Shown here one piece after another: positions 42,458-51,076 of a DNA stretch of 64,000 nt (position 1 is the first letter of the stretch; each line of letters opens with the position of its first letter). The DNA is from an uncultured Schaedlerella sp. (GTDB lineage: Bacteria > Bacillota > Clostridia > Lachnospirales > Lachnospiraceae), in assembly GCA_934435195.1 (NCBI GenBank), contig CAKSAJ010000002.1, forward strand, positions 1 to 64,000. Direction: 5' to 3'. Position numbers and translations under genes: made by a program. A model generated the notes under the pieces. It saw only the letters and a program-made list of their open reading frames with translations, made no database searches and was not told the DNA's origin.

Positions 42458-43627
42458 TTATGGCAATAGCAATTTTTGTCCGATATAAATCAGGTTACCG
42501 TCCTCAAGCCCATTCATTCTGCAAATAGCATCTACATGTCCTACATCCCCATACATTTTCCGGCTGATAATTGCCAGTGTATCGCCTTGCTCTACCACAT
42601 AAATCCCATCCGAACCATTTACCTGTGTATCGCCTGATGCCGTTTCTGTACTGTCTTCCCATGCAGTTTTTACTTCATTATTTTGATTTGGATTTTCCTT
42701 CGTTTCTTCTTTCACTGTATCTTCAATATTTCCTGCTTGTCCCTGCTCACTATTATTCTGTTTTGTATCTGTCTTTTCCGCCTCTTCCTTCGCAGCTTCT
42801 CCTGTTACCGCAGTTACATTTCCACTTGTTTCTGCCACCTCTTCACCAGCGGAATCTTCTATTTCTGCTCTCTCTCCAAGTGTAACCTGTGCTGCCTTCA
42901 TTTTACCGAAGTTATTGATCATAACCGCACCCATTACAACAACAAGAAGAATGAGACACGCACTTACTCCTTGCATGATGCGGTTTGTATAAACTTTCTT
43001 TTTTCGTTCCCCTGTTTTGGTGTGCACAATACTTCGAAAATCCTTCGCAGCCTGATCTTCCACAGTTTCCGTGGGAGACATCCCGTTTTTCTTTCTGTTT
43101 GCGATCATATAATCCTGCATACAAGGATTTTTTTCATAATAGGTATAATGTCCTGCAATCTCCATAAGATCATTGAATTTATGCACAAAATACGCTTCCT
43201 CTTTTTCTGCCGCATCTTTCATGATAAATATTGTATTCTTTTTCGGAAATGATTTTTTATGTAAACGCAACGTATTATTTGATACTGTTAATTCTATATT
43301 GGCCTGCGTCACAAACCATCCCAGCAATTCTCCGTTTTCAAAAAATTCTTTACAGTCTTCATAGGCTTGTTTCCAGGTTTCTTCGTCTATCACAAACCCG
43401 GATTCATCTGTTTTGAGATCATGCATCTGAATCGCACCATATATATAGACATATTCTTCTTCCTTTGTCTTTTGCATGTCTCCGACAAGAAATGCACCGA
43501 TTGGTGTTTCTCCTGCTTTCTCGCATAGTTGGGTAAAAAAAGTATCTACATAATCTTCCACATATATTTTAGGTGTATCACTTACATTTCCGATCTGACG
43601 TACGTTTTTTGGTATCTGTCTTTCCAT
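42458..43627 (-). CDS. LysM-domain protein with cytoplasmic JAB-like domain
   Basis: 389 residues. Residues 1-190 form a soluble domain resembling JAB/MPN folds (IYVEDYVDTFFTQLCEKAGE; IGAFLVGDMQ; YIYGAIQMHD) without the metal-binding His-x-His motif I would expect, so probably inactive. One membrane helix follows (VSACLILLVVVMGAVMI), then a Glu/Thr/Asn-rich linker and a C-terminal LysM (YVVEQGDTLAIISRKMYGDV) binding peptidoglycan. The protein thus spans from cytoplasm to wall. First gene of the LysM-DUF5711-CvpA operon. Confidence 0.78.
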   Translation of the reverse strand: MERQIPKNVRQIGNVSDTPKIYVEDYVDTFFTQLCEKAGETPIGAFLVGDMQKTKEEEYVYIYGAIQMHDLKTDESGFVIDEETWKQAYEDCKEFFENGELLGWFVTQANIELTVSNNTLRLHKKSFPKKNTIFIMKDAAEKEEAYFVHKFNDLMEIAGHYTYYEKNPCMQDYMIANRKKNGMSPTETVEDQAAKDFRSIVHTKTGERKKKVYTNRIMQGVSACLILLVVVMGAVMINNFGKMKAAQVTLGERAEIEDSAGEEVAETSGNVTAVTGEAAKEEAEKTDTKQNNSEQGQAGNIEDTVKEETKENPNQNNEVKTAWEDSTETASGDTQVNGSDGIYVVEQGDTLAIISRKMYGDVGHVDAICRMNGLEDGNLIYIGQKLLLP

Positions 43628-43866
43628 TTCTACTCACCTCTGCTATATTTTTTGCAGGTATGCCAGCGCGCACTGTAATTTGGCATCCCGCAGATTGTCT
43701 AAAGAACAGGAATCCGTTCCACATTGAACACTCAAAAGAATAGCACCTTGGAAATGTATGATTTTATCATTTTCTGTCAGGAGAATTCGACAAATAAATA
43801 ATGGGGTTACTTTATCTTGTCAGAAGTGCTATGATAATTTCAGAATTTAGAAATCTGGTGATTAAA

Positions 43867-44385
43867 ATGAAATTAAAGAATAAATTATTAGATCAGCTTC
43901 ACAAAGAAGCATTGTATGATCCTGTTGACTTGAAAAAAGAATGGGGTGAAGATTTTTACGAATGTATCAGAGATATCGCAGAACATCCTGTTGTCCTTCG
44001 CATGAAATTATATCCTCATCACGGACACACTAACTGTTATGAGCATTGCCTACATGTAGCCTATTATAATTATGTGGTGTGCCGTTATTTTCATCTGGAT
44101 GCCCGCTCTGCTGCCCGCGGCGGTATGCTCCACGATTTATTTTTGTATGACTGGCATACTCACGCCCAGAAAACCGGTGAACGTTTTCACGGAATCCACC
44201 ATCCCAAACATGCCTATCGACATGCAAAAAAATTCTTCAACCTGAATCCGATTGAAGAAGATATCATCCTTGCCCACATGTGGCCGGTAACAGTTTTAAA
44301 AGTACCGAAGACAAAAGAAGGCTGGATCACCACTTTGACCGATAAATATTGTGGGGCTCTGGAAACCGGGCAGGGACGAAATTAG
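43867..44385 (+). CDS. HD-domain phosphohydrolase-like protein
   Basis: 172 residues with HD-superfamily metal motifs: TNCYEHCLHVAYYNY, GGMLHDLFLYDWH and DIILAHMWPVT. Such proteins hydrolyse nucleotide-type phosphates; the substrate is unknown. The chosen ATG at 43867 has a weak GGTGA; upstream ATGs at 43801 and 43831 have none. The last codons (GQGRN and stop) are supplied by the GGGACG palindrome at 44371-44428, so that repeat probably inserted into and changed the original C-terminus. Confidence 0.75.
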   Translation: MKLKNKLLDQLHKEALYDPVDLKKEWGEDFYECIRDIAEHPVVLRMKLYPHHGHTNCYEHCLHVAYYNYVVCRYFHLDARSAARGGMLHDLFLYDWHTHAQKTGERFHGIHHPKHAYRHAKKFFNLNPIEEDIILAHMWPVTVLKVPKTKEGWITTLTDKYCGALETGQGRN

Positions 44386-44428
44386 GCGGCTTTTTCACAT
44401 ACGAAAAAGCCGCCTAACTCCGTCCCTG
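44371..44428. repeat. GGGACG palindrome, copy A
   Basis: 26-bp arms (44371-44396 and 44403-44428, two mismatches) around a 6-nt loop. The core GGGACGAAATTAGGCGGC then TTTTTCACATACGAAAAAGC is identical to copy B at 50996-51073. It sits between convergent genes and could stop transcription both ways. REP-like. Confidence 0.85.
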
Positions 44429-44433
44429 TTTGG

Positions 44434-45141
44434 TTACTCGTAATATATCTGCTGATCTCCTTCTATACAATTCTTCATAGAAGATTCAACCCATTTAATT
44501 ACACCTTCAGTATCTCTATTCGCTATATATGTCCACATTTTATAATTATTTTCATAAAGCGCCTCTAATCCATATAAAGCACAATACCTCTCCCACATCG
44601 CAAAAATCGGACTTTTAAAAGACTGTATTATCAATGGAATCAATGCATTATTTGACATCAATGCAAACTCATGTTGAAATTCAAAGGCTGCCTGAACTGC
44701 CTCCGACATCTTCTGTGCGTCTTTCATCTCACATACTTTCTCGTATAAGATGTTTATCTGTTCATCACTAAGCGAATCTACACACAACCTTGCCGCCAAA
44801 GTATCCAATGCAATCCTCACTTCAAATATAGAACGGATTTCTTCATTTCGAAGGCTTCCTCCATTATATTTCATAATAGCCAACAGAGTTTCAATTGTTC
44901 CTTTTCTTCTGTAATCTGCCACATAAGTTCCACTTCTCGCTTTAACATGAACAAATCCCATTTTCTCAAGATCGGATATTCCTCCATTCACAACCGCTCT
45001 GCTGACCTGCATCATCTCTGCAAGCTGTCTTTCGGATGGAAGTTTTTCTCCAATCTTAAGTTTTCCTGATAAAATCATATGCTGTAGTTGTTCTACAAAA
45101 AGCTCACGTAATGACGGAGAACTAATTTTTTGAAACTCCAT
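44434..45141 (-). CDS. GntR/FadR-family transcriptional regulator
   Basis: 235 residues: N-terminal winged helix (LKIGEKLPSERQLAEMMQVS then RAVVNGGISDLEKMGFVHVK) and a C-terminal all-helical FCD ligand domain (residues about 90-225). FCD regulators sense small organic acids, sometimes with a bound metal. It is the last gene of the hypB-flavoprotein-hypA-DUF5692 cluster and is the likely local regulator, binding TTGG/CCAA palindromes found upstream of hypB. Confidence 0.87.
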   Translation of the reverse strand: MEFQKISSPSLRELFVEQLQHMILSGKLKIGEKLPSERQLAEMMQVSRAVVNGGISDLEKMGFVHVKARSGTYVADYRRKGTIETLLAIMKYNGGSLRNEEIRSIFEVRIALDTLAARLCVDSLSDEQINILYEKVCEMKDAQKMSEAVQAAFEFQHEFALMSNNALIPLIIQSFKSPIFAMWERYCALYGLEALYENNYKMWTYIANRDTEGVIKWVESSMKNCIEGDQQIYYE

Positions 45142-45181
45142 TGACTCTCTCCTCTTCTTTTATATTGCAAAAGTTTTATTT

Positions 45182-46219
45182 CTACTCAGCTCTTGACATT
45201 GCAATCTGGAAATCCTTCTGATCTGTAAATATTTCATTTTTATATGGATTTTTCTTCTGTTCCTTTGCTCGTTTAATAATAAATGCAAGACAAAGTACAT
45301 TTGCTGCCAACGCTATGATTGCTATAACTCCCTGCATAGTCGGGTTTACCGCTGTTGGACGAATCGCACTGTCCATAAATCCATCTGCATATAAAACCGG
45401 AATCACTGAAAATCTGCTTGCATCCTGGAATAATGGGAATACCTGTGCAAACATACACCATAATGCCAATGTATTCGCACGGTTCTGAATCCAGCCACCT
45501 TTATTCCACAATGCATTTGCAAATGTCGGTGCTAAAAGTAATGCAAGTCCACAGTACCATGTATGTGTCGGCAGGTTATTATATGTATACTCAAAATTCC
45601 AAAGATCATATGCTATGATAAAGCACCATGTCATATCAGGCCAAAGCATATCTTTTTTGTCTTTTGAAGAATAAATTCCCCACCATCCTGTCATACAGAG
45701 AATATTTAAAATTCCTGCAATACCATTTACCCAGTTCCACCAGCCGCCATACAACCAGACATTTTCTGAAGACAGCCACCAGCGATCTCCATATTCTGCC
45801 AATGCCATAGCACCACGAATTCCAGATTCGAAGTCACTTACAACAGCAATCAAAATATTAACTGCAACAATCACAAACGGAAATACTTTAAACCATTCTG
45901 TTTTTCCGATTCCCCATTTGTATTTTAACATCATAAAGCCAATACATCCAGCCGTAGCTGCATATAATTTTGCATAATGGAACCAGCTTGTCATATGCAC
46001 ATAAGTATCATTGTTCAATGCCCAGTCCATTCCCAAAGCCGCACAAACATAAATTGCAATAAAATATACTGTCAACAATGCCGGAATCACTCCAAAACAG
46101 ATTATACCGCCCATTTTACTTCTTCTTGCAAATTCATTTGCAAGTACAAGGCAGGTAAATACAAGCAGCCATCCTAATAATTGCCAGCCGGCTCCCTCTC
46201 CATAAATTTGAAACAACAT
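45182..46219 (-). CDS. DUF5692-type polytopic membrane protein
   Basis: 345 residues with about nine membrane helices and many Trp residues (WWLSSENVWLYGGWWNWVNG; MTGWWGIYSSKDKKDMLWPD). The family name DUF5692 is from recall of similar clostridial proteins; no function is established. AGGAGG eight bases before the ATG at 46219 sets the start, giving a 38-nt gap to hypA. It stands between hypA and the GntR gene, so it could move a substrate or metal for the Ni-linked enzyme suggested by HypA/HypB. Confidence 0.65.
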   Translation of the reverse strand: MLFQIYGEGAGWQLLGWLLVFTCLVLANEFARRSKMGGIICFGVIPALLTVYFIAIYVCAALGMDWALNNDTYVHMTSWFHYAKLYAATAGCIGFMMLKYKWGIGKTEWFKVFPFVIVAVNILIAVVSDFESGIRGAMALAEYGDRWWLSSENVWLYGGWWNWVNGIAGILNILCMTGWWGIYSSKDKKDMLWPDMTWCFIIAYDLWNFEYTYNNLPTHTWYCGLALLLAPTFANALWNKGGWIQNRANTLALWCMFAQVFPLFQDASRFSVIPVLYADGFMDSAIRPTAVNPTMQGVIAIIALAANVLCLAFIIKRAKEQKKNPYKNEIFTDQKDFQIAMSRAE

Positions 46220-46257
46220 GTTACATTCCTCCTTTTTTTGCATGCCATTTTTCATCG

Positions 46258-46602
46258 TCAACACGCTTCAATTTCTTTAATATTAAATTCATTCCCTGTT
46301 AATAAATATGTGTTTCCTCCGGAACAATACGGACATGTCCGTCCATACTCAACTGTTCCGTAAGATTTTTGACAATCCTTACAAAAGCTGACTGCCGGAA
46401 TTTCTTCCGTGATCAATTCTGCATTTTTTATAAATTCATGTTTATTCACTGCCCATTTCCAGCAGTCCTTCAAATAAGAATCAACTACTCCGGATACTTC
46501 CCCAATTTCCAGGGTTACACTTGCAACCTCGCTGAGCTTATTTTCTACCGCTATCTTCTCAAGGCTGTCTATAATATGAAACACGATACCTAGTTCATGC
46601 AT
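46258..46602 (-). CDS. hypA: Nickel metallochaperone HypA
   Basis: 114 residues. The N-terminal Met-His-Glu (MHELGIVFHII) is the nickel-binding tripeptide, and the zinc site is formed by CKDC and CPYC spaced about 18 residues. HypA passes nickel with HypB into [NiFe]-hydrogenase or other nickel enzymes. The ATG at 46602 is four bases after the flavoprotein stop, and MHE must be N-terminal, so 46644 is rejected. No hydrogenase subunit or hypC-F gene is in the window. Confidence 0.93.
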   Translation of the reverse strand: MHELGIVFHIIDSLEKIAVENKLSEVASVTLEIGEVSGVVDSYLKDCWKWAVNKHEFIKNAELITEEIPAVSFCKDCQKSYGTVEYGRTCPYCSGGNTYLLTGNEFNIKEIEAC

Positions 46603-46606
46603 AATC

Positions 46607-49312
46607 CTACTTCTCTTTCTTACCAAACTTAATCTTAATTCCACGTTTCAAGGCATATGGCAGGATTGCTTTCATCTTATCTTCCGACTTCACCATTTTA
46701 CTGCAATCTGGATTTTCTCTAAATAAATGAATCGCATCAAACTCACATTTTGTTGTACAGACACCGCATCCAATGCATTTATTCTCATCTACAACAGATG
46801 CTCCACATCCCAGACATCTTGCAGTCTCTGCTTTAACCTGCTCTTCTGTAAATGTTAAATGTGCATCCCGGAAAGATTTTTTTGCATCAATCTGCTTATC
46901 CATGCCCGGAATTTGTCTGGAACCATTATCATATTCACTAACCTTCAAATTTTCTTTATCAAGTTCAATGAATTCTCTTCGGTTTCTTCCTATTATAAGA
47001 CTACTATTTGGCTGTACAAAACGATGGATTGATACTGCACCTTCTTTTCCTGCTGCAATTGCATCAATTGCAAACTTTGGTCCCGTATAAACATCTCCGC
47101 CGACAAATACATCAGGCTCTGCCGTCTGATATGTAAGTGAATCTGCAACAGCTCCATTACCGCGGCCTAATTCAACCTTACTGTTTTCCAAAAGATTTCC
47201 CCATTCAACACTCTGGCCGACACTGAAATATACATGTTCACAAGCCACTGTGATTACATCATCCTCATCATATTTCGGAGCAAATCTGCCTTCTTCATCA
47301 AATACAGATACACATTTTTTCAAAATAATCCCTGTTACTTTTCCATCTTTTACAAGAACTTCTTTCGGTCCCCAACCACAATTAATCTGAATCGCCTCTT
47401 CTTCTGCTTCTTGAATTTCTTCTAATGAAGCCGGCATTGCTTCTCTGCTTTCCAGACAATACATTTGAACAGAGTCTGCACCACAGCGCTGGCTTGTTCT
47501 CGCCACATCAATTGCCACATTACCGCCTCCGATAACTACCACATTACCAGTTACCGGATAATTTTCATCTTCTCCAACTGTTCGAAGCAACTCTACCGCA
47601 GTCATAACTCCATCTGCATCTTCTCCCGGAATTCCAGGTAATCTTCCCCCCTGACATCCGATTGCAATATAAAATGCTTTATAACCTTGATTTCGTAATT
47701 CATCTAATGTGATATCTTTTCCTATCTCAACACCACAACGGATTTCTACACCCATCTCACGAATCACTTCGATTTCTGCATCAATTACATCTTTCTCTAA
47801 TTTAAAGGATGGGATTCCATATCGAAGCATTCCGCCTGGTTTTTCATTTTTTTCAAATACTACCGGATGATATCCTTTTTCTGCAAGATAAAACGCACAG
47901 CTTAGTCCTGCCGGACCAGCTCCAATAATTGCTACTTTTTCATTGAAAAGCCGTCCCGTTGTAGGTGGAATAATTGGTGGAATATATCTCGTCTCCGCAT
48001 GCAGATCCTGTTCAGCGATAAATTTCTTTACTTCGTCTATCGCTACTGCCTGATCGATAGTTCCTCTCGTACATGCATCTTCACATCGCCTGTTGCATAC
48101 TCTTCCGCACACTGCCGGGAATGGATTTTCTTTTTTAATCAATGCAAGTGCATCCTGATATTTACCCTGAGCTGCCTTTTTCAAATATCCCTGAACTGCA
48201 ATATGGGCAGGACAGGCTGTTTTACATGGAGCGGTTCCTGTATCATAACAATTGATACGATTCTTATCTCTGTAATCTTCTGTCCACTTTTCAGGTCCCC
48301 ACTTTGCCGCATCCGGGAGTTCCTGCTTCGGATATTCAATCATACCATCATTCGTACAAAGCTTCTGACCAAGTTTTACTGCTCCGGCCGGACAAAATTC
48401 TACGCAACGTCCACATGCCACACAGTCTTCGGTTGACACTCTCGCCACGTATGCTGAACGAGACATGTTCGGAGTGTTAAATAACTGTGATGTACGTAAC
48501 GCATAACAAACATTAACATTACAGTTACAGATTGCAAAAATCTTATTTTCTCCGTCTATATTTGTAATTTGATGAACAAATCCATTATCCTCTGCACGTT
48601 TTAAAATATCTATCACTTCATCATAAGTAATATATCTGCCCCCTTTATTTGTCTCAACAACATAGTCTGCCATATCACCTACCGCAATACACCAGTCTGC
48701 CGGATCATCTGCACAGCCTTCCCCATATGTTTTTCTGGACAATCTGCAAGAACATGGACTGGCTGCGTATTTTCCATCATATTTTTTTAACCAATGTGAA
48801 ATATGTTCAATATCTACAGACTGGTTCTCCATCTCAATCGCTTTTTCCACCGGTATTACATGCATTCCGATTCCGGCTCCTCCAGGCGGCACCATTGGAG
48901 TTACCTTCTCAAGCGGTAATCTTGACATACGTTCAAAAAAATGAGCCAGTTCCGGATGTTCTTTTAATCGTTCTTCATTCATGTTTAAGAACTCCGCACT
49001 TCCCGGAACAAACATTGGAAGTACATATTGTTTTTCTTTTTGAGGATTCTCCCAGTTGTATTCCAGAAGCCCGATCTCACTCATGTCATCCAACAGCTTT
49101 TGGAGTTCTTTTTCTTCTTTTCTTGTGGCTTTTAAAAGCTGTGAAAATGTCATCGGTTTTCGGACTTTCATCTTCAATGCCACCTCAGCCATCTCATCTG
49201 TTACAACTCCTGCCAGTCCCCAGTATTCTGGATCATCTACTGTAACTTTGTGACCAATCCTGTCTGTGATTTTCTGTCCCAGTTTCAAAATCAGTTCTCT
49301 CTCTTCAGCCAT
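46607..49312 (-). CDS. Multi-cluster Fe-S/FAD oxidoreductase, GltD-like
   Basis: 901 residues. Order: N-terminal helical domain (1-130); Cys-rich region (SPCSCRLS at 187-191, CNCNVNVC at 262-269); ferredoxin motif CVACGRCVEFCP (297-308); GltD-type Fe-S domain (CKTACPAHIAVQGY; CGRVCNRRCEDAC, about 363-414); FAD fold (GAGPAGLSCAFYLAEKG) and NAD(P)H fold (VIGGGNVAIDVART); C-terminal ferredoxin (CIGCGVCTTKCEFDAI). It should move electrons between NAD(P)H and a ferredoxin-like partner. Flanked by hypB and hypA. GGTGG shortly before 49312 sets the start. Substrate unknown. Confidence 0.85.
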   Translation of the reverse strand: MAEERELILKLGQKITDRIGHKVTVDDPEYWGLAGVVTDEMAEVALKMKVRKPMTFSQLLKATRKEEKELQKLLDDMSEIGLLEYNWENPQKEKQYVLPMFVPGSAEFLNMNEERLKEHPELAHFFERMSRLPLEKVTPMVPPGGAGIGMHVIPVEKAIEMENQSVDIEHISHWLKKYDGKYAASPCSCRLSRKTYGEGCADDPADWCIAVGDMADYVVETNKGGRYITYDEVIDILKRAEDNGFVHQITNIDGENKIFAICNCNVNVCYALRTSQLFNTPNMSRSAYVARVSTEDCVACGRCVEFCPAGAVKLGQKLCTNDGMIEYPKQELPDAAKWGPEKWTEDYRDKNRINCYDTGTAPCKTACPAHIAVQGYLKKAAQGKYQDALALIKKENPFPAVCGRVCNRRCEDACTRGTIDQAVAIDEVKKFIAEQDLHAETRYIPPIIPPTTGRLFNEKVAIIGAGPAGLSCAFYLAEKGYHPVVFEKNEKPGGMLRYGIPSFKLEKDVIDAEIEVIREMGVEIRCGVEIGKDITLDELRNQGYKAFYIAIGCQGGRLPGIPGEDADGVMTAVELLRTVGEDENYPVTGNVVVIGGGNVAIDVARTSQRCGADSVQMYCLESREAMPASLEEIQEAEEEAIQINCGWGPKEVLVKDGKVTGIILKKCVSVFDEEGRFAPKYDEDDVITVACEHVYFSVGQSVEWGNLLENSKVELGRGNGAVADSLTYQTAEPDVFVGGDVYTGPKFAIDAIAAGKEGAVSIHRFVQPNSSLIIGRNRREFIELDKENLKVSEYDNGSRQIPGMDKQIDAKKSFRDAHLTFTEEQVKAETARCLGCGASVVDENKCIGCGVCTTKCEFDAIHLFRENPDCSKMVKSEDKMKAILPYALKRGIKIKFGKKEK

Positions 49313-49342
49313 AATTCCACCCCTTCCTTTCATTTTAATTTT

Positions 49343-50011
49343 TTATTCTTGCCAGCTCTTCACTTCATTCAAAAGCCAGTCTGCCCACTCATCTATCCCT
49401 TCTCCTGTTTTCGCACAAATCGGAATAATCTTTGCATTTGGATTACGCATTAAAATGTTTTTTCTACAAGCCTCCATATCGAAATCAAAATACGGCATTA
49501 CATCTATCTTATTAATCAATACAACATCGCAAATTGAAAACATCAATGGATATTTTAATGGTTTGTCATCCCCTTCCGGCACACTTAAGATCATTGCATT
49601 TTTTACTGCTCCTGTATCAAATTCTGCAGGACAGACAAGATTCCCAACATTTTCAAGAATTGCCAGATCTAAATCGCCCGTCTCCAATCCTTCTAATCCT
49701 TGTGCTGTCATATCTGCATCCAGATGACACATCCCGCCTGTATGTAACTGGATTGCTTTCACTCCTAATTCTGAAATGGTCTTAGCATCCACATCAGAAT
49801 CGATATCCGCTTCCATCACTCCGATTCGAATCTGATTTTTTAATGCTTCTATCGTTCTTGTTAATGTCGTTGTCTTTCCGGAACCAGGTGATGACATTAA
49901 ATTTAAAAGATAGACCTTTTTTTCCTTCAATTCTTTTCTCACTTCATCCGCTCGTTTATCATTATCCGCAAAGACACTCTGCTTAATTTCCAGCGTTCTG
50001 AATTTCCCCAT
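49343..50011 (-). CDS. hypB: Nickel-insertion GTPase HypB
   Basis: 222-residue SIMIBI GTPase. P-loop SSPGSGKTT, metal/switch region EADIDSDVDA, conserved TGGMCHLDADM with the Cys-His nickel/zinc site, ENVGNLVCPAEFDTG and NKIDVMPYFDFD. It lacks the N-terminal CxxCGC and histidine-rich stretches of some HypB proteins, so it is the minimal form. First gene of the cluster, under a consensus promoter with a palindromic operator. Confidence 0.93.
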   Translation of the reverse strand: MGKFRTLEIKQSVFADNDKRADEVRKELKEKKVYLLNLMSSPGSGKTTTLTRTIEALKNQIRIGVMEADIDSDVDAKTISELGVKAIQLHTGGMCHLDADMTAQGLEGLETGDLDLAILENVGNLVCPAEFDTGAVKNAMILSVPEGDDKPLKYPLMFSICDVVLINKIDVMPYFDFDMEACRKNILMRNPNAKIIPICAKTGEGIDEWADWLLNEVKSWQE

Positions 50012-50034
50012 TACACTTCCTCCTTCTGTTTATT

Positions 50035-50100
50035 AATAATTGGTTGTGCCAATTATTGTTATTTTTCTATCATTATATTATTTTGCACGATTTTTGTCAA
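50035..50100 (-). promoter_or_regulatory. hypB promoter and palindromic operator
   Basis: TTGACA (50095-50100), 17 nt, TATAAT (50072-50077). Just after the expected start lies AATAATTGG-TTGTG-CCAATTATT (50035-50057), a perfect 9-bp inverted repeat that would block transcription when bound. The TTGG..CCAA core suits a GntR/FadR-type regulator. Confidence 0.75.
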
Positions 50101-50180
50101 TTTGTCTTTGTTTTTTCGTGTATTTCGCACTAATATTTTCTCATTTTCTTTTATCCAATCTGTATTATCTTGTTTTGGTA

Positions 50181-50227
50181 TCTGGTATAACCAGAACATT
50201 CTTTTTTTATTTTATCCTTACTTGACA
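50181..50227 (+). promoter_or_regulatory. Palindrome and -35 box before the small membrane genes
   Basis: TCTGGTATAACCAGA (50181-50195) is a perfect palindrome with the TGGT..ACCA core of GntR/FadR sites. TTGACA at 50222-50227 is a good -35 box for the plus strand; the -10 is weak. The remainder of 50058-50310 is AT-rich without genes. Confidence 0.5.
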
Positions 50228-50310
50228 CTCCCAATTTAATATGATACTTTGTAACTATTCGAAAGGTAATTTTCAATATTACACTATTTTTATTTAAAGG
50301 GGGTTTTTAC

Positions 50311-50709
50311 ATGGCATGCTTTTTAGCACCGGCTACCGAAGCAATCGTTGTATCTGCAGCCGCACATCACAATCGCAAGGTAAACAACGACAATTCTTCT
50401 GAATCTGATCAGCAGAAACCTGTCACATTTTCATCTTACCTTATTCAGAAACTGCAATGGTTAAGCACACTTTTATGGGGAGGAAGTTTTCTGCTTCTCA
50501 TTGAACACATCTGGCACGGCGAGATTGTTCCCTGGTTTCCTTTCCTTACTGCGCTAAACAATCCCAATGACATCAGTCCTATGTTGACTGAGATTGCAAC
50601 AGTAGGTACTGCTATGGCTTTTACAGTTACATTTACATGGTTTATCGCAGTTGCTGTTTGTTATATGACAGTCAAAAAACAGTCCGACAAATCTATTGTT
50701 ACAGATTAG
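50311..50709 (+). CDS. Small two-helix membrane protein, unknown
   Basis: 132 residues. Begins MACFLAPATEAIVVSAAAHH, then a polar His/Asn/Ser-rich stretch, and two hydrophobic segments (WLSTLLWGGSFLLLIEHI; AMAFTVTFTWFIAVAVCYMT). AGGGGG seven bases before the ATG is a clear ribosome site. It is co-transcribed with the next small gene (12-nt gap) and divergent from hypB. Function unknown; the N-terminal His/Cys content leaves a metal-related role open. Confidence 0.65.
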   Translation: MACFLAPATEAIVVSAAAHHNRKVNNDNSSESDQQKPVTFSSYLIQKLQWLSTLLWGGSFLLLIEHIWHGEIVPWFPFLTALNNPNDISPMLTEIATVGTAMAFTVTFTWFIAVAVCYMTVKKQSDKSIVTD

Positions 50710-50721
50710 GAGGAATTGATC

Positions 50722-50997
50722 ATGTGTTTGATATTAACTTTTCTTGCAGCAGTCTGCACAAGCATAATTTGTTTCTCGCACCCGCAGTTTATCCAACAAT
50801 TCCAGTTGCATAAACTTGCATTAATGTATTGGGGTGCAACACTGATGTGGTCAATTGATGGTGTTTTTCAATTACGGGAGGGAGAAGCATTTTTCAATTT
50901 GAGCCTTAATGATGCTTTTCTTGGAATTGTAGTTATCGTTTGCGGAGTTGCATTGTGGGCATTAATCACTTTTGCTCACAGAAGAAAAACAGCATAA
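50722..50997 (+). CDS. Small three-helix membrane protein, unknown
   Basis: 91 residues, almost entirely hydrophobic: LILTFLAAVCTSIICF, LALMYWGATLMWSIDGVF, and FLGIVVIVCGVALWALITFA, ending in a basic tail. AGGAGG eight bases before the ATG at 50722 sets the start. It pairs with the preceding 132-residue protein, probably as one membrane complex, and ends at palindrome copy B. Family not recognised. Confidence 0.65.
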   Translation: MCLILTFLAAVCTSIICFSHPQFIQQFQLHKLALMYWGATLMWSIDGVFQLREGEAFFNLSLNDAFLGIVVIVCGVALWALITFAHRRKTA

Positions 50998-51073
50998 GAA
51001 CCGAATAGGGACGAAATTAGGCGGCTTTTTCACATACGAAAAAGCCGCCTGATTTCATCCCTATTCGGTTCTT
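50996..51073. repeat. GGGACG palindrome, copy B
   Basis: 36-bp arms (50996-51031 and 51038-51073) with only two mismatches (both can be G-U) around a 6-nt loop. The inner sequence is identical to copy A at 44371-44428, while the outer AAGAACCGAATA is unique to this copy. It separates convergent genes. Confidence 0.88.
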
Positions 51074-51076
51074 ATC

